DNA of 64,000 nt, from assembly GCA_051747965.1 (NCBI GenBank), contig JBNJGS010000005.1:6819-70818 (forward strand). Direction: 5' to 3'. The notes below the pieces were generated by a model. That model was not told the origin of the DNA and searched no databases. It saw only the letters and a list, made by a program, of their open reading frames with translations. This document shows positions 7,494 through 17,677 of the stretch, in pieces. The first letter of the stretch is position 1, and each line of letters opens with the position of its first letter. The stretch is from JAQIBY01 sp051747965. GTDB taxonomy: Bacteria; Bacteroidota; Bacteroidia; Bacteroidales; ML635J-15. The position numbers and the translations under genes were made by a program.

Positions 7494-10400
7494 ATGAGAA
7501 AATTTATTCTAACGCCCCTGATAGCCATACTGCTGTCTTTCGGGCTCACGTTTAACCTGACAGCTCAGGACCTGATGATTACAGGTGTCGCTGACGGACC
7601 TCTTTCAGGAGGAACACCGAAAGCAATTGAGCTGTATGTTGTCAATGACATACCTGATCTAAGTGATTATGGTATTGATATTGCGGCAAACGGAGCTGCC
7701 TCTTCAGGATCTCCATCAATCATCTTACCCGCTGAAGCAGCAACTGCAGGAGATTTCTTTTACCTCTCTGGTACAGAACAGGAATTTCTGGACTTCTTCG
7801 GATTTTCTCCCGATTTAACTTCAGGCTCTGTTTCTTTTAACGGAGATGACGCTATTGAACTTTATCAGAATGGCGCTGTAGTTGATGTTTTTGGTGAAGT
7901 TGGTGTTGATGGCACAGGTGAAACCTGGGATTATCTTGATGGTTGGGGTTATCGTATAGATGACGCCACCCCCGCTGCAACCTTTAATGATGCAGACTGG
8001 ACATTCTCCGGTACAAACCAACTTGAAAATGGCACAACCAATGAAACATGTGATTCTCCCTTCCCCATTGGTACATTTACCATGGGTGGCGGTTGTTCAC
8101 CTATCACTACCTTCCCATTTGAAGAAGGTTTTGAGGATGTTGCAATGCCTGATTGTTGGACTATTCTTAACGAAGATGGCGATTCTAAAGAATGGGATAT
8201 CTATGATTCAGATGCAAATACAGGCTCTCAATGTGCTGCAGTAGGTTACAATGCTAGCGGAAATAATGATTGGCTTATTTCTCCACAAATTAGTGTTTCA
8301 AGTGACAACCTCTTTGTGGAATTTGCTGCAAAGTCTGGTAGCTCCACGTTTTTAGAGGACTACAATGTTCTTGTATCCACTACTGGTACTGCACCAGCTG
8401 ATTTCACAACTGTATTGGAAAACGTTACTTCAGCTCCAAATAGCTGGGAACCCAAAAGCTACAAATTATCAGATTTCGGCATCACTTCTGGCACCGATAT
8501 TTATGTTGCTATTCAATGTGTATCAGTAGATGAACTCAGACTTCAAGTTGATGATTTCACAATCCGTGAAACGTCCACAGAAACCGACATCCTCACATAC
8601 AGCTTCCCTGAAGAAACCGGTGCTGCTACCATTGATGATGTGAACCACACCATTGATGTTGAAGTAGGAAACGGTACGGATCTTACTGCACTTGTGGCTG
8701 ATTTCACCCTTTCTACAGGGGCTACCGCTACTGTTGCAGGCACAACCCAGGAATCAGGCGTTACAGCCAATGATTTCACTTCTCCTGTAACTTATACTGT
8801 TACTGCTGAAGATGGCACAACCACTCAGGATTGGGTTGTTACTGTTACCGAAGCAACTGCTAATACAGAAACAGACATCCTCACATACAGTTTCCCGGAA
8901 GAAACCGGTGCTGCTACCATTGATGATGTTAACCACACAGTGGATATCGAAGTTGCATGGGATGCTGATATTACCGATCTCGTGGCCGATTTCACCCTTT
9001 CATTTGGAGCCTTTGCTGAAGTTGGTGGCGTAGAGCAGGAATCCGGTGTCACATCCAATGACTTCACTTCACCTGTAACTTATACAATTACTGCTGAAGA
9101 TGGAACAACCACTCAGGACTGGGTTGTAACAGTTACTCAGGCGCCAATGCCTGATGGTGTTGATTGTGCAAACCCAATGGCAATAACACTCCCGGCTGAT
9201 CTTCCATACACCGATGCAGGACAATCCACCTGTGGTATGGCTGACGATTACAATGCAACCAGCATGGGCCTTTACGACGGTGGAGAAGATTTCATTTATG
9301 AAATCACCGTTGCTTCAGATGTTGCTGTAAACATTACCCTCACACCAACTCAAACATACAGTGGTGTTGGCCTGTTTGAAGGTTGCCCTGATGGAGACGT
9401 CATGATTGATTATTCATCCAATTCTTCAGATACAGATCATGGTCTGACTGACATTATTCTGACTGCTGGTACAACTTATTATATCATGGTTGATTCATGG
9501 CCAAGCCCCGATTGCATTGACTTTGATTTGACCATTGAGGAAACCTGTATAGCACCAAGCGGTGTTACTGCAGACAATCTGACAGAAAGCTCTGCTCTCG
9601 TATCATGGACAGCCGGTGGCCTTGAAACTGACTGGAACCTTGAAGTTTCAACAACTTCAATTGATCCGGCCACTGAAACTGGAGATGTATTTTCCGGTAC
9701 GGTAAGCACAACTCCCGAAGAGGCTCTCTCAGGCTTAACCGCTGAAACTGACTACTATGTGTATGTACAGGCTGATTGCGGTTCTGACTGGACTGCTGAA
9801 TACATGTTTACCACTCCCGCTGCTTGTCCTGTAGTAACAGGACTTACAACCACAGCCATTGGTACGGATGTCGCTACCCTCGACTGGGATGCCTTAGGAA
9901 CAAGCGAATGGAATATTAAAATTTCAGATGTTTCTATTGATCCAGAAACTGAAGCAGGTAACATTGAAGAGGTAAGTGCAACAACCTCTAAACCTTACAC
10001 AACCACAACTGCACTGACGCCAAATACCACGTATTATTTCTACGTACAGGCTACTTGTGGAGCTGACTGGTCTGCTGAAGGTATGTTCACAACCGATTGT
10101 GCAACCGTAGCAACTTTCCCATTTGAAGAAGGTTTTGAAGATGCATGGGCAGGGACACCCGAAGCACCCCAATGCTGGACTGCTGTAAATGGTATTGATG
10201 GCAGTTACTGGGAACAATCCTCAACACAAGTATTGAATGGAGATTATTCGGCCCGTACTTATAATGGCTTCTCCTCTGATAACCAGGCTGATGAATGGCT
10301 GATCACTCCGGCTCTTGATTTGGATGCAATGACTAATCCCTTACTGGATTTCAACGGTCTTTCATCAAATACACCGGAGGGTGTTAATGCGGACATGCAC

Positions 10401-13400
10401 ATCATGATTTTGGATGCTGTCTATACTGACACCACTTCATTACATGCCAATGCTACAGAAATTGATGTTGTGAGTTTCACAGAAGACTGGGAAAATTACA
10501 CATTAGACCTCAGTGCTTACAGTGGAGTAAAATACATCGCTTTCCATTACTATGTGACAGAAGCTGATGGCGCTTCCTATAACTATATGTACATTGATGA
10601 TGTGAGTGTACGTGAAGTCAGCTCAGAAACCGATTTCCTTACATACAGTTTTGCCGAACAAACAGGAGCTGCTGTCATTGATGATGTAAACCACACCATT
10701 GATGTGGAAGTTGGAAACGGGACGGATCTCACTGCACTTGTGGCTGATTTCACCATTTCTACAGCGGCTACCGCTACTGTTGCAGGCACAACCCAGGAAT
10801 CAGGCGTTACTGCCAATGATTTCACTTCTCCTGTAACTTATACTGTTACTGCTGAAGACGGCACAACTCAGGATTGGGTTGTTACTGTTACTGAAGCTCC
10901 CATTCTCTCGGAAACTGACATTATTGATTATAGCTTCCCCGAAGAAACCGGTGCTGCTACCATTGATGATGTTAACCACACAGTGGATATCGAAGTTGCA
11001 TGGAATGCTGATATTACCGATCTCGTGGCTGAGTATGAACTTTCTTATGGTGCAACAGCAGCAGTAAACGATTCAACTCAGGAATCCGGCGTTACATCCA
11101 ATGACTTCACTTCACCTGTAACTTATACAATTACTGCTGAAGACGGAACAACCACTCAGGACTGGGTAGTTACAGTAACACAGGGACCTGCTCCTTTGGG
11201 TGCTAATTGTAACAATCCTTACACCTTGGAACTTCCTGCAGCACTCACTTATGAGCATCTTACTCAAACCACCTGCGGACTTGGCAACGTATATGAAGAT
11301 ACAGATATGGGGAATTATGACGGAGGTGAAGACGCTGTTTATGAAATCACAGTTACCAGTGATGTTGTTGTGGATATCACACTTGATCCATTAACAACAA
11401 CTTATTCAGGTATCGGGCTTTTTGAATCCTGTCCTGATAACAACGTGTTGGTTGTTGAAGATGGCAGTTACAGTTCTGACCCAAAGGTACTGGAAGGCGT
11501 ACTATTATCAGCCGGAACATATTATATTATGATCGATACATGGCCAAGCCCCGATTGCATTCCGGAATATGACCTGACAATCGAACAGGCATGCCCCGCA
11601 CCAACAGGTGTTGAAGCAACAGATCTTACTGCTGAAACTGCGACGATCTCATGGATGACAGGCGGATTGGAAACTGACTGGAACCTGAAAGTTTCCACCA
11701 CTTCAATTGATCCGACCGTGGATGCAGGAGATGTTTTTGATGGTATTGTGAACACAACTCCAGAAGAGGCTCTCACAGGCTTAACCGCTGAAACTGACTA
11801 CTATGTATATGTTCAGGCTGATTGCGGTTCTGACTGGACTGCTGAATACATGTTTACCACTCCCGCTGCTTGTCCTGTAATTACAGGCCTCACAACAACA
11901 GCCATTGGCACGGATGTCGCAACCCTCGACTGGGATGCTCTTGGATCCACTGAATGGAACATCAAAATCTCAGATGTTTCAATCGATCCAAGTACTGAAA
12001 CAGGAAACATTGAAGAGGTAACTGCAACAACCTCTAAACCTTACACAACCACAACTGCACTGACGCCAAATACCACGTATTATTTCTACGTACAGGCTAC
12101 TTGCGGAGCTGACTGGTCTGCTGAAGGTATGTTCACAACTGAATGTGATGTTTACACTGCACCATACACCGAAGACTTTGAAAACGGTGGAAATATACCA
12201 GATTGCTGGTCACAAGGTGCTTCAAATGTTGAAGTCTGGGATTTTACAGACGATGCAACCGGTGAACACATTGGTGATGGTGGAACAATTATCGGTTCGA
12301 CCAATAGCGGTGGATATATGGCCTGGGTTGATGATTCTTCACCACATGAAGTGGGAACAGAATTGCTCTCACCCATGATTGACATCAGTGGACTTACCAC
12401 TCCTGAACTTAGCTTCTATCTCATCAGCAATAATGAAGGTGATTCAAATGTTGATTTTTCAGTTGATGTTTATGACGGAGCAGCCTGGAACAACGATGTT
12501 TTCTTCAGCGACACCAATACCGTTAACGGCGGTTGGGAGTACTTTACAGTTGATCTTAGTACTCTAACAGTTACCGGCCCGATCCAGCTTCGTTTTGTTG
12601 TTGATGAAAACAATGGTACGGATTTTGATGATGATGTGGCCATTGATGATGTTAAAGTAGATGAAGCACCTAGCTGCCCCTCGCCTACCAATCTAAATAT
12701 CTCATCAACAACATCAACCAGTGCAAGCATTGGCTGGACAGAAAACGGATCTGCAGCTAGCTGGACGATTGTTTACGGTGATCCTGGTTTCGATCCGGAA
12801 ACTGAAGGAACAACAATTACTGCTGATTCCAATCCCTACACATTGACTGGCCTCACATCAGCAACCGCCTATGAAGCTTACGTACTTGCTGACTGTGGTG
12901 GTGAATTAAGCGACTGGACAGGTCCGGTAAGCTTTATGACTGACTTGTGCTCCGTGGACGACCAATGTGAATTTGCTTTCGACCTGTATGATAGCTATGG
13001 AGATGGCTGGAACGGCGCCTCTATTGGTATTATGCAGGGTGGTATTGAAGTAGCCACGATCGAAATGACCGGTGGCGAAACTGACACTGTCTTTAATGCA
13101 CTTTGTGATGGATTCGTTACTGACCTCGTGTGGTACGGTGGCACTTATGATGATGAAATCAGTTTCACTGTTTATGATCCATTCGGTGGCGAAATCCTGA
13201 ATATAGATCAGGCAGACACAATTACTGAGGGAAGCGTATTCTTCAGCTTTACTTCTAGTTGTGCTGAACCGATTACCGATCTTGCCCTCGTTGAACCTAC
13301 AAGTGGTATTGATTGTGAACTCACCGACAGTGAAGTTGTACCAGTACAATTTGACAATGTTGGTGAAACTACAATCGCATCTGGTGAAATTGTAAACTTC

Positions 13401-14111
13401 ACAATTACCAGCGAAGGTACACCAATGATTGATGAAGACATCACCCTCTCTGAAGATCTGTTACCAGGTGAATCATGGTCAGGTACAACAAGCAGTACCG
13501 TTGACTTGTCAGCAATTGGCACGTATAACTGGACAGCTGCTATCACGTATGCTGCTGATATGAATGCAGACAATGATACCATTGAAGGTTACATTGTAAA
13601 CTTCGGTCAGGAAATCCAGTTCCCGGATGCTGTTAATGACACCATCTTTGTTACTGAATTCCCATATACCATTCAGCCGGATGTAGTTTACACACCCGAT
13701 TCAGCCAGTCTGAGTCCCGAATACCTCTGGGGCAGTGGTGAAACACTTTCCATGCTGCAGGTAAACGAAGAAGGCTGGTATTCTCTCACAGTAACCACTG
13801 AAGGTTGTTCTGTTGAAGACTCTGTCTTTATCAGACTTGATGTGGGTATTGATGATTTCAATACTGATGCACTTGCCGTATATCCAAATCCGAATGATGG
13901 TCAGTTTACCGTTGACATGACGCTCAACGAACGTCAGGATGTTGTTCTGACTGTAATCTCAAGTCACGGCCAGGTAGTTCGCGAACTGAAGTTTGATGAT
14001 GTTGACCAGATCAACGAAGCCATCAACATCAGTGATATGGCTGAAGGATTGTACAACCTGCAAATTACTGCCGGTGACAAACAATTCAACCGTAAGATTA
14101 CTGTAAGATAA
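7494..14111 (+). CDS. 2205-residue modular surface protein with T9SS sorting domain
   Basis: Signal peptide 1-25 (MRKFILTPLIAILL...LTAQ). Then in order, by eye: a lamin-tail-like domain (26-195); a choice-of-anchor-J/cleaved-adhesin-like domain (203-361); two DUF5018-like Ig modules (363-455, 459-551) each ending in a TAEDGTTTQDWVVTVT strand; a PPC-like domain (553-685); two fibronectin III domains (686-868); then the same set again (870-1549); a third anchor-J domain (1551-1725); another Fn3 (1726-1818); a domain with DSYGDGWNG (1819-1923); a CARDB-like segment (1924-2036); and a type A T9SS sorting domain from LAVYPNPNDGQF to the end. It is therefore exported across both membranes and probably surface attached. 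No catalytic domain is recognised; adhesion or matrix function is an inference. The composition is acidic and rich in Thr and Asp. Domain names are from pattern recall, borders are approximate. Confidence 0.92.
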   Translation: MRKFILTPLIAILLSFGLTFNLTAQDLMITGVADGPLSGGTPKAIELYVVNDIPDLSDYGIDIAANGAASSGSPSIILPAEAATAGDFFYLSGTEQEFLDFFGFSPDLTSGSVSFNGDDAIELYQNGAVVDVFGEVGVDGTGETWDYLDGWGYRIDDATPAATFNDADWTFSGTNQLENGTTNETCDSPFPIGTFTMGGGCSPITTFPFEEGFEDVAMPDCWTILNEDGDSKEWDIYDSDANTGSQCAAVGYNASGNNDWLISPQISVSSDNLFVEFAAKSGSSTFLEDYNVLVSTTGTAPADFTTVLENVTSAPNSWEPKSYKLSDFGITSGTDIYVAIQCVSVDELRLQVDDFTIRETSTETDILTYSFPEETGAATIDDVNHTIDVEVGNGTDLTALVADFTLSTGATATVAGTTQESGVTANDFTSPVTYTVTAEDGTTTQDWVVTVTEATANTETDILTYSFPEETGAATIDDVNHTVDIEVAWDADITDLVADFTLSFGAFAEVGGVEQESGVTSNDFTSPVTYTITAEDGTTTQDWVVTVTQAPMPDGVDCANPMAITLPADLPYTDAGQSTCGMADDYNATSMGLYDGGEDFIYEITVASDVAVNITLTPTQTYSGVGLFEGCPDGDVMIDYSSNSSDTDHGLTDIILTAGTTYYIMVDSWPSPDCIDFDLTIEETCIAPSGVTADNLTESSALVSWTAGGLETDWNLEVSTTSIDPATETGDVFSGTVSTTPEEALSGLTAETDYYVYVQADCGSDWTAEYMFTTPAACPVVTGLTTTAIGTDVATLDWDALGTSEWNIKISDVSIDPETEAGNIEEVSATTSKPYTTTTALTPNTTYYFYVQATCGADWSAEGMFTTDCATVATFPFEEGFEDAWAGTPEAPQCWTAVNGIDGSYWEQSSTQVLNGDYSARTYNGFSSDNQADEWLITPALDLDAMTNPLLDFNGLSSNTPEGVNADMHIMILDAVYTDTTSLHANATEIDVVSFTEDWENYTLDLSAYSGVKYIAFHYYVTEADGASYNYMYIDDVSVREVSSETDFLTYSFAEQTGAAVIDDVNHTIDVEVGNGTDLTALVADFTISTAATATVAGTTQESGVTANDFTSPVTYTVTAEDGTTQDWVVTVTEAPILSETDIIDYSFPEETGAATIDDVNHTVDIEVAWNADITDLVAEYELSYGATAAVNDSTQESGVTSNDFTSPVTYTITAEDGTTTQDWVVTVTQGPAPLGANCNNPYTLELPAALTYEHLTQTTCGLGNVYEDTDMGNYDGGEDAVYEITVTSDVVVDITLDPLTTTYSGIGLFESCPDNNVLVVEDGSYSSDPKVLEGVLLSAGTYYIMIDTWPSPDCIPEYDLTIEQACPAPTGVEATDLTAETATISWMTGGLETDWNLKVSTTSIDPTVDAGDVFDGIVNTTPEEALTGLTAETDYYVYVQADCGSDWTAEYMFTTPAACPVITGLTTTAIGTDVATLDWDALGSTEWNIKISDVSIDPSTETGNIEEVTATTSKPYTTTTALTPNTTYYFYVQATCGADWSAEGMFTTECDVYTAPYTEDFENGGNIPDCWSQGASNVEVWDFTDDATGEHIGDGGTIIGSTNSGGYMAWVDDSSPHEVGTELLSPMIDISGLTTPELSFYLISNNEGDSNVDFSVDVYDGAAWNNDVFFSDTNTVNGGWEYFTVDLSTLTVTGPIQLRFVVDENNGTDFDDDVAIDDVKVDEAPSCPSPTNLNISSTTSTSASIGWTENGSAASWTIVYGDPGFDPETEGTTITADSNPYTLTGLTSATAYEAYVLADCGGELSDWTGPVSFMTDLCSVDDQCEFAFDLYDSYGDGWNGASIGIMQGGIEVATIEMTGGETDTVFNALCDGFVTDLVWYGGTYDDEISFTVYDPFGGEILNIDQADTITEGSVFFSFTSSCAEPITDLALVEPTSGIDCELTDSEVVPVQFDNVGETTIASGEIVNFTITSEGTPMIDEDITLSEDLLPGESWSGTTSSTVDLSAIGTYNWTAAITYAADMNADNDTIEGYIVNFGQEIQFPDAVNDTIFVTEFPYTIQPDVVYTPDSASLSPEYLWGSGETLSMLQVNEEGWYSLTVTTEGCSVEDSVFIRLDVGIDDFNTDALAVYPNPNDGQFTVDMTLNERQDVVLTVISSHGQVVRELKFDDVDQINEAINISDMAEGLYNLQITAGDKQFNRKITVR
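8095..12143 (+). repeat. ~2.0-kb tandem duplication inside the surface protein gene
   Basis: Block 1 (about 8095-10098) and block 2 (about 10099-12143) encode the same domain order (anchor-J, two DUF5018-like, PPC-like, two Fn3). The offset is 2046 bases near the end of the blocks. Similarity at DNA level is patchy: the last ~110 bases of the blocks (9985-10098 against 12031-12144) differ at only a few positions, whereas the anchor-J parts are strongly diverged. Confidence 0.85.
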
Positions 14112-14141
14112 TTTCAAAAACACCTAACAAACTCTATAAAG

Positions 14142-14177
14142 AAACATCCCGGCGAAATCGCCGGGATGTTTTTTTTT
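14142..14177 (+). terminator. Terminator after the surface protein gene
   Basis: AACATCCCGGCG, loop AAAT, CGCCGGGATGTT followed by T. A perfect 12-pair GC-rich stem with nine T in a row, 30 bases after the stop. Strong rho-independent terminator. Confidence 0.92.
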
Positions 14178-14188
14178 GTACCCGCGCT

Positions 14189-14430
14189 GACCTGCAGGGT
14201 CTTCCCCATCAANNNNNNNNNNNNNNNNNNNNNNNNNNNNNNNNNNNNNNNNNNNNNNNNNNNNNNNNNNNNNNNNNNNNNNNNNNNNNNNNNNNNNNNN
14301 NNNNNNNNNNNNGGGATAGAAGCGGTATCCTTTGAGCGTCATCATTTCGACGCTCAAAGATACAAGCGGATAGCCCGACCGTTTTTGTTTTCAGGCTGCG
14401 CTGGTTGCAAAACCTTCAGGGTCGGCCCCA
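14189..14430. repeat. Diverged repeat pair flanking the second gap
   Basis: Before the gap ACCTGCAGGGTCTTCCCCAT (about 14190-14209) resembles ACCTTCAGGGTCGGCCCCAT (about 14411-14430) after it, with GCGCTG shortly before each. Between gap and second copy lies a hairpin with arms TTTGAGCGTC / GACGCTCAAA (about 14330-14358). No gene is visible in this 450-base stretch. Confidence 0.6.
14213..14312. other. Assembly gap (100 N)
   Basis: Exactly 100 N; true length unknown. The sequences on its two sides resemble each other, which is a likely cause of the assembly break. Confidence 0.95.
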
Positions 14431-14525
14431 TTAAAACATGTTTGTTGAATTTGAAAAGAATAGTACAGTGAGGAATTGGAGCGACCCTGAAGGTTAAAGC
14501 CAGGCGAAAACAAAAACGGGCACGC
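14374..14525. repeat. Long inverted repeat between the surface protein gene and mutS
   Basis: Left arm 14374-14425 and right arm 14481-14525. Two perfectly matching parts are seen in each arm: GTTTTTGTTTTC with GAAAACAAAAAC at the outside, and AACCTTCAGGGTCG with CGACCCTGAAGGTT at the inside, separated by a looser GGCT/AGCC portion. The ~55 bases between the arms hold no gene. It looks like a small non-coding mobile or palindromic element; no transposase and no clear target duplication are seen. Confidence 0.7.
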
Positions 14526-14565
14526 CCAAATAAATCAAAAAGAATAATACGGTTCTAAAAAGGGA

Positions 14566-17175
14566 CTACAAACCCGACAATTTCTTGATTTCATTGAGCT
14601 TATTGAGGGCATCAACCGGAGTAAGGTTGTTAACGTCAATGTCTTTGATCTGATCGCGAATATCTTTGAGTACCGGATCATCCAACTGAAACATGCTCAT
14701 TTGCATACCTTCCCTCTCATTTCTGATTTTATTGGTTGGCCGGCTCATTTTTTTATCTGTAGAAGCAGATTCCAGTTGACCGAGAATTTCATCGGCCCTG
14801 CGAACAACAGAGGGCGGCATACCGGCCATACGGGCAACATGAATACCGAAACTATGCTCACTGCCACCAGGCTCCAGGGTTCTGAGAAACAGAATATTGT
14901 TTGCAACTTCTTTCACAGAAACATTGAAATTTCTGATGCGGGAGAAGGATTTCTCCATCTCATTCAACTCATGGTAATGCGTGGCAAACATGGTTTTCGC
15001 ATGTGCTCTGGGATGCTCATGGATATACTCTGCTATTGCCCAGGCAATACTGATACCATCATAGGTACTTGTTCCCCGGCCAAGCTCATCCAGCAAAATC
15101 AGGCTTCGTTCACTTACATTATTCAGAATATTGGCGGCTTCGTTCATTTCCACCATAAAGGTAGATTCGCCAAGAGATATATTATCCGAGGCCCCTACCC
15201 TGGTAAATATTTTATCAACTACACCCAGGTTGGCAGCTTTGGCGGGCACAAAGCATCCGGCCTGTGCCATCAGCATTATGAGAGCTGTTTGCCGCAGCAA
15301 AGCAGATTTCCCGGACATGTTTGGGCCGGTAATCATCATAATTTGCTGATTATCATTATCCAGTAAAACGTCATTGGCTACATATTCCTCATCGGCCGGC
15401 AATTGCTGTTCGATAACCGGATGCCTGCCCTGCTGAATATCCAGCATCAGGGAATCATTGATATTGGGTTTGGAATAATTATTCTCTTCTGATGCTCCGG
15501 CAAAAGAACAAAGGCAATCAATTTTCGCAATGAGTGAAGCATTGAGCTGGATTGCTTCTGTATATTCACTCAGAGCCAAAACGAGTTCTGTGAACAATCT
15601 TTGTTCAAGCTCCATGATTTTCTCTTCAGCACCCAGAATTTTTGACTCATACATTTTGAGCTCATCATTGATGTAACGCTCGGCGCTGACAAGTGTCTGC
15701 CGTCGTACCCAGTCGTCAGGCACTTTATCTTTATGGGTATTTCTGACTTCGAAATAATATCCGAAGACATTGTTATATCCCACTTTCAGACTGCTGATAC
15801 CGGTTTTTTGGGCCTGCTCCTGCTGCATCTGAAGCAAATAATCTTTACCGGAATGTGCTATGTGGCGCAATTCATCCAGTTCTTCAGACACGCCATCGGC
15901 AATGACCTGTCCTTTATTTATCTGCACGGGAGGATCTTCTTTTATTTCGCTCTCAATTCTGTCACGAATTTCAGCACAGGGATTCATTTGGTCGGCAATC
16001 TGTCTTAACTCCGGATCATCAAGTATACTCAAACTTTCTTTGATGGGTTCTATGGCATGGAAGGCCGATTTGAACTGATTGATTTCCCGTGGGTTGACTT
16101 TCCCAACAGCCACTTTGGAAATGAGCCTTTCGAGATCACCGATTTTGGAAAAATGACCTGCAAGCAAGGCACTCAGATCTGCGTGTTCTATAAGGTATTC
16201 AACCCCATTGAGACGTTGCGTGATTTTCTTTATATCCAGCAATGGAAAAGCAAGCCAGCGTTTAAGCATTCTGGCACCCATGGCTGTTTTTGTTCGGTCC
16301 AGCACATCAACCAGCGCTTTACCGCCGGCATTCAATGGCTGGAATATTTCCAGATTATTGATGGTGAATCTGTCGAGCCAGACATAATTATCTTCGGTGA
16401 GGCGGGTAATACCGGATATATGATCAATCTGTCTGTGCTCGGTCATTTCCAGATAATTCATAATGGCTCCGGCAGCAACAATCCCGGCTTTAGCATCCTC
16501 AACCCCAAAACCTTTCAGATTTTTGGTTTTGAAATGGTTTAACAGGCGGTCATAAGCATTCTCCAGAGTAAACACCCATTCATCCAGCGGGTAGGCGATA
16601 TACCTGTCAGCAAACAAGTCTTCAATTTCGGATTTTTTGGATCGTTGATACAGAACCTCCCTGGGATTCATGCTTTGCAGCAACTTGTCGGCATATTCTC
16701 CATTGCCTTCAGCAAGCAAAAATTCACCGGTTGATATGTCAAGGAAAGCAAGCCCGGTTTTTGGTTTCCCAAAATAAACACAGGCCAGAAAATTATTTTC
16801 TCTGTGTTCAAGCACATTTTCGTGCATAGATACTCCGGGTGTGACCAGTTCGGTAATTCCCCTTTTGACAACATTTTTGGTTTGTTTGGGATCTTCCAGT
16901 TGTTCACAAATGGCAACCCGCTGTCCGGCACGCACAAGTTTTGGCAGATATGTATCCAGCGCATGATAAGGGAATCCGGCAAGATCAACTGCGGATGCAG
17001 AACCATTGGATCGTTTGGTAAGGGTAATACCCAGAATCCGTGAAACTTCTATGGCATCTGATTCAAACGTTTCATAAAAATCACCTACACGAAACAGGAG
17101 TATCGCATCAGGATGCTTTCCTTTGATGCGATAGTATTGATCCATCAGTGGTGTCTTGCTGGATTTTTTTGCCAT
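14566..17175 (-). CDS. mutS: DNA mismatch repair protein MutS
   Basis: 869 residues, normal for MutS. It recognises mismatches and small loops and, with ATP, recruits MutL. Visible: the mismatch-binding domain with the Phe-x-Glu motif in GDFYETF (about residues 31-37), the connector and lever domains, Walker A GPNMSGKS (about 613-620), the STFMVEM loop, Walker B LILLDELGRGTSTYDG and the C-terminal signature ATHYHELNEME. The start ATG lies 11 bases after a likely transcription start. mutL is not in the window. It is transcribed alone, toward the inverted-repeat region; no clear terminator follows it. The Phe-x-Glu motif is intact, so it belongs to the mismatch-repair MutS1 group rather than MutS2. 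Confidence 0.98.
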   Translation of the reverse strand: MAKKSSKTPLMDQYYRIKGKHPDAILLFRVGDFYETFESDAIEVSRILGITLTKRSNGSASAVDLAGFPYHALDTYLPKLVRAGQRVAICEQLEDPKQTKNVVKRGITELVTPGVSMHENVLEHRENNFLACVYFGKPKTGLAFLDISTGEFLLAEGNGEYADKLLQSMNPREVLYQRSKKSEIEDLFADRYIAYPLDEWVFTLENAYDRLLNHFKTKNLKGFGVEDAKAGIVAAGAIMNYLEMTEHRQIDHISGITRLTEDNYVWLDRFTINNLEIFQPLNAGGKALVDVLDRTKTAMGARMLKRWLAFPLLDIKKITQRLNGVEYLIEHADLSALLAGHFSKIGDLERLISKVAVGKVNPREINQFKSAFHAIEPIKESLSILDDPELRQIADQMNPCAEIRDRIESEIKEDPPVQINKGQVIADGVSEELDELRHIAHSGKDYLLQMQQEQAQKTGISSLKVGYNNVFGYYFEVRNTHKDKVPDDWVRRQTLVSAERYINDELKMYESKILGAEEKIMELEQRLFTELVLALSEYTEAIQLNASLIAKIDCLCSFAGASEENNYSKPNINDSLMLDIQQGRHPVIEQQLPADEEYVANDVLLDNDNQQIMMITGPNMSGKSALLRQTALIMLMAQAGCFVPAKAANLGVVDKIFTRVGASDNISLGESTFMVEMNEAANILNNVSERSLILLDELGRGTSTYDGISIAWAIAEYIHEHPRAHAKTMFATHYHELNEMEKSFSRIRNFNVSVKEVANNILFLRTLEPGGSEHSFGIHVARMAGMPPSVVRRADEILGQLESASTDKKMSRPTNKIRNEREGMQMSMFQLDDPVLKDIRDQIKDIDVNNLTPVDALNKLNEIKKLSGL

Positions 17176-17192
17176 ATACTTTTACTTTCAGA

Positions 17193-17200
17193 CAAAAATA
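17193..17200 (-). promoter_or_regulatory. -7 element for mutS
   Basis: On the minus strand TATTTTTG, an exact TAnnTTTG match, 17 bases before the mutS ATG. The -33 region 19 bases further up is only a T-run, not TTTG. Confidence 0.5.
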
Positions 17201-17254
17201 CGAGAATTTATGTCTGAATAAAAAAAAGAAACCCGCTTTTATCAACAGATTATT

Positions 17255-17677
17255 TTACCTGTAGCGCAACCAGGTTTGTGTGCGGTAAACCGGGCCGATG
17301 TATCCACGAACACTCAGTTTTTTATCACCTTCAGCCCAGATTTTGCATTTGTATAATTTGCCGTTCTCCGGGTCTAGTATGCCGTCTTTGCCTTCCCATT
17401 TTCCCCGCTTTTGTTCCAGACCGTTGATGATCTGCATGCCTTCGATTGGTTTATCTTTAAGCTTACCGGTACATTCGGTACACAGGGGATTGTCCTCTTC
17501 TTTATCAATGAGTTTAACTATCTCACCATACAGCATACCATTGGCTTTATAAACACGGACAATTGACTTGGCCTTACCGGTATCGTCATCGATTGTTTTC
17601 CACAGGCCTTCCACTGACTGAGCAGAAAGAAGGAATGGGAAAATGAACAAAAAGATCAGAAAGCTTAATTTTTTCAT
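17255..17677 (-). CDS. Exported DUF2147 protein
   Basis: 140 residues with signal peptide MKKLSFLIFLFIFPFLLSAQ. The mature part matches DUF2147: VEGLWKTIDDDTGKAKSIVRVY at its start, LCTECTGKLKDKPIEG in the middle (two Cys that could pair), and the ending KLSVRGYIGPVYRTQTWLR. DUF2147 is a small lipocalin-like beta fold of the periplasm or outer membrane; its ligand is not known. It is separated by 79 bases from mutS, which lies downstream on the same strand, but mutS has its own promoter element. Family assignment is confident, function open. Confidence 0.9.
   Translation of the reverse strand: MKKLSFLIFLFIFPFLLSAQSVEGLWKTIDDDTGKAKSIVRVYKANGMLYGEIVKLIDKEEDNPLCTECTGKLKDKPIEGMQIINGLEQKRGKWEGKDGILDPENGKLYKCKIWAEGDKKLSVRGYIGPVYRTQTWLRYR

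Noticed and set aside
8581..11180. CRISPR-like impression from recurring DNA strings
   Set aside because: The repeats are long, diverged and in frame with protein domains, without short unique spacers.
14124..14471. Frames across the second gap
   Set aside because: Made of N plus terminator and inverted-repeat sequence.
14701..15366. 221-codon open frame antisense to mutS
   Set aside because: Lies opposite the MutS ATPase domain; no domain or start signal.
16057..16542. 161-codon open frame antisense to mutS
   Set aside because: Shadow of the MutS core; no protein-like pattern.
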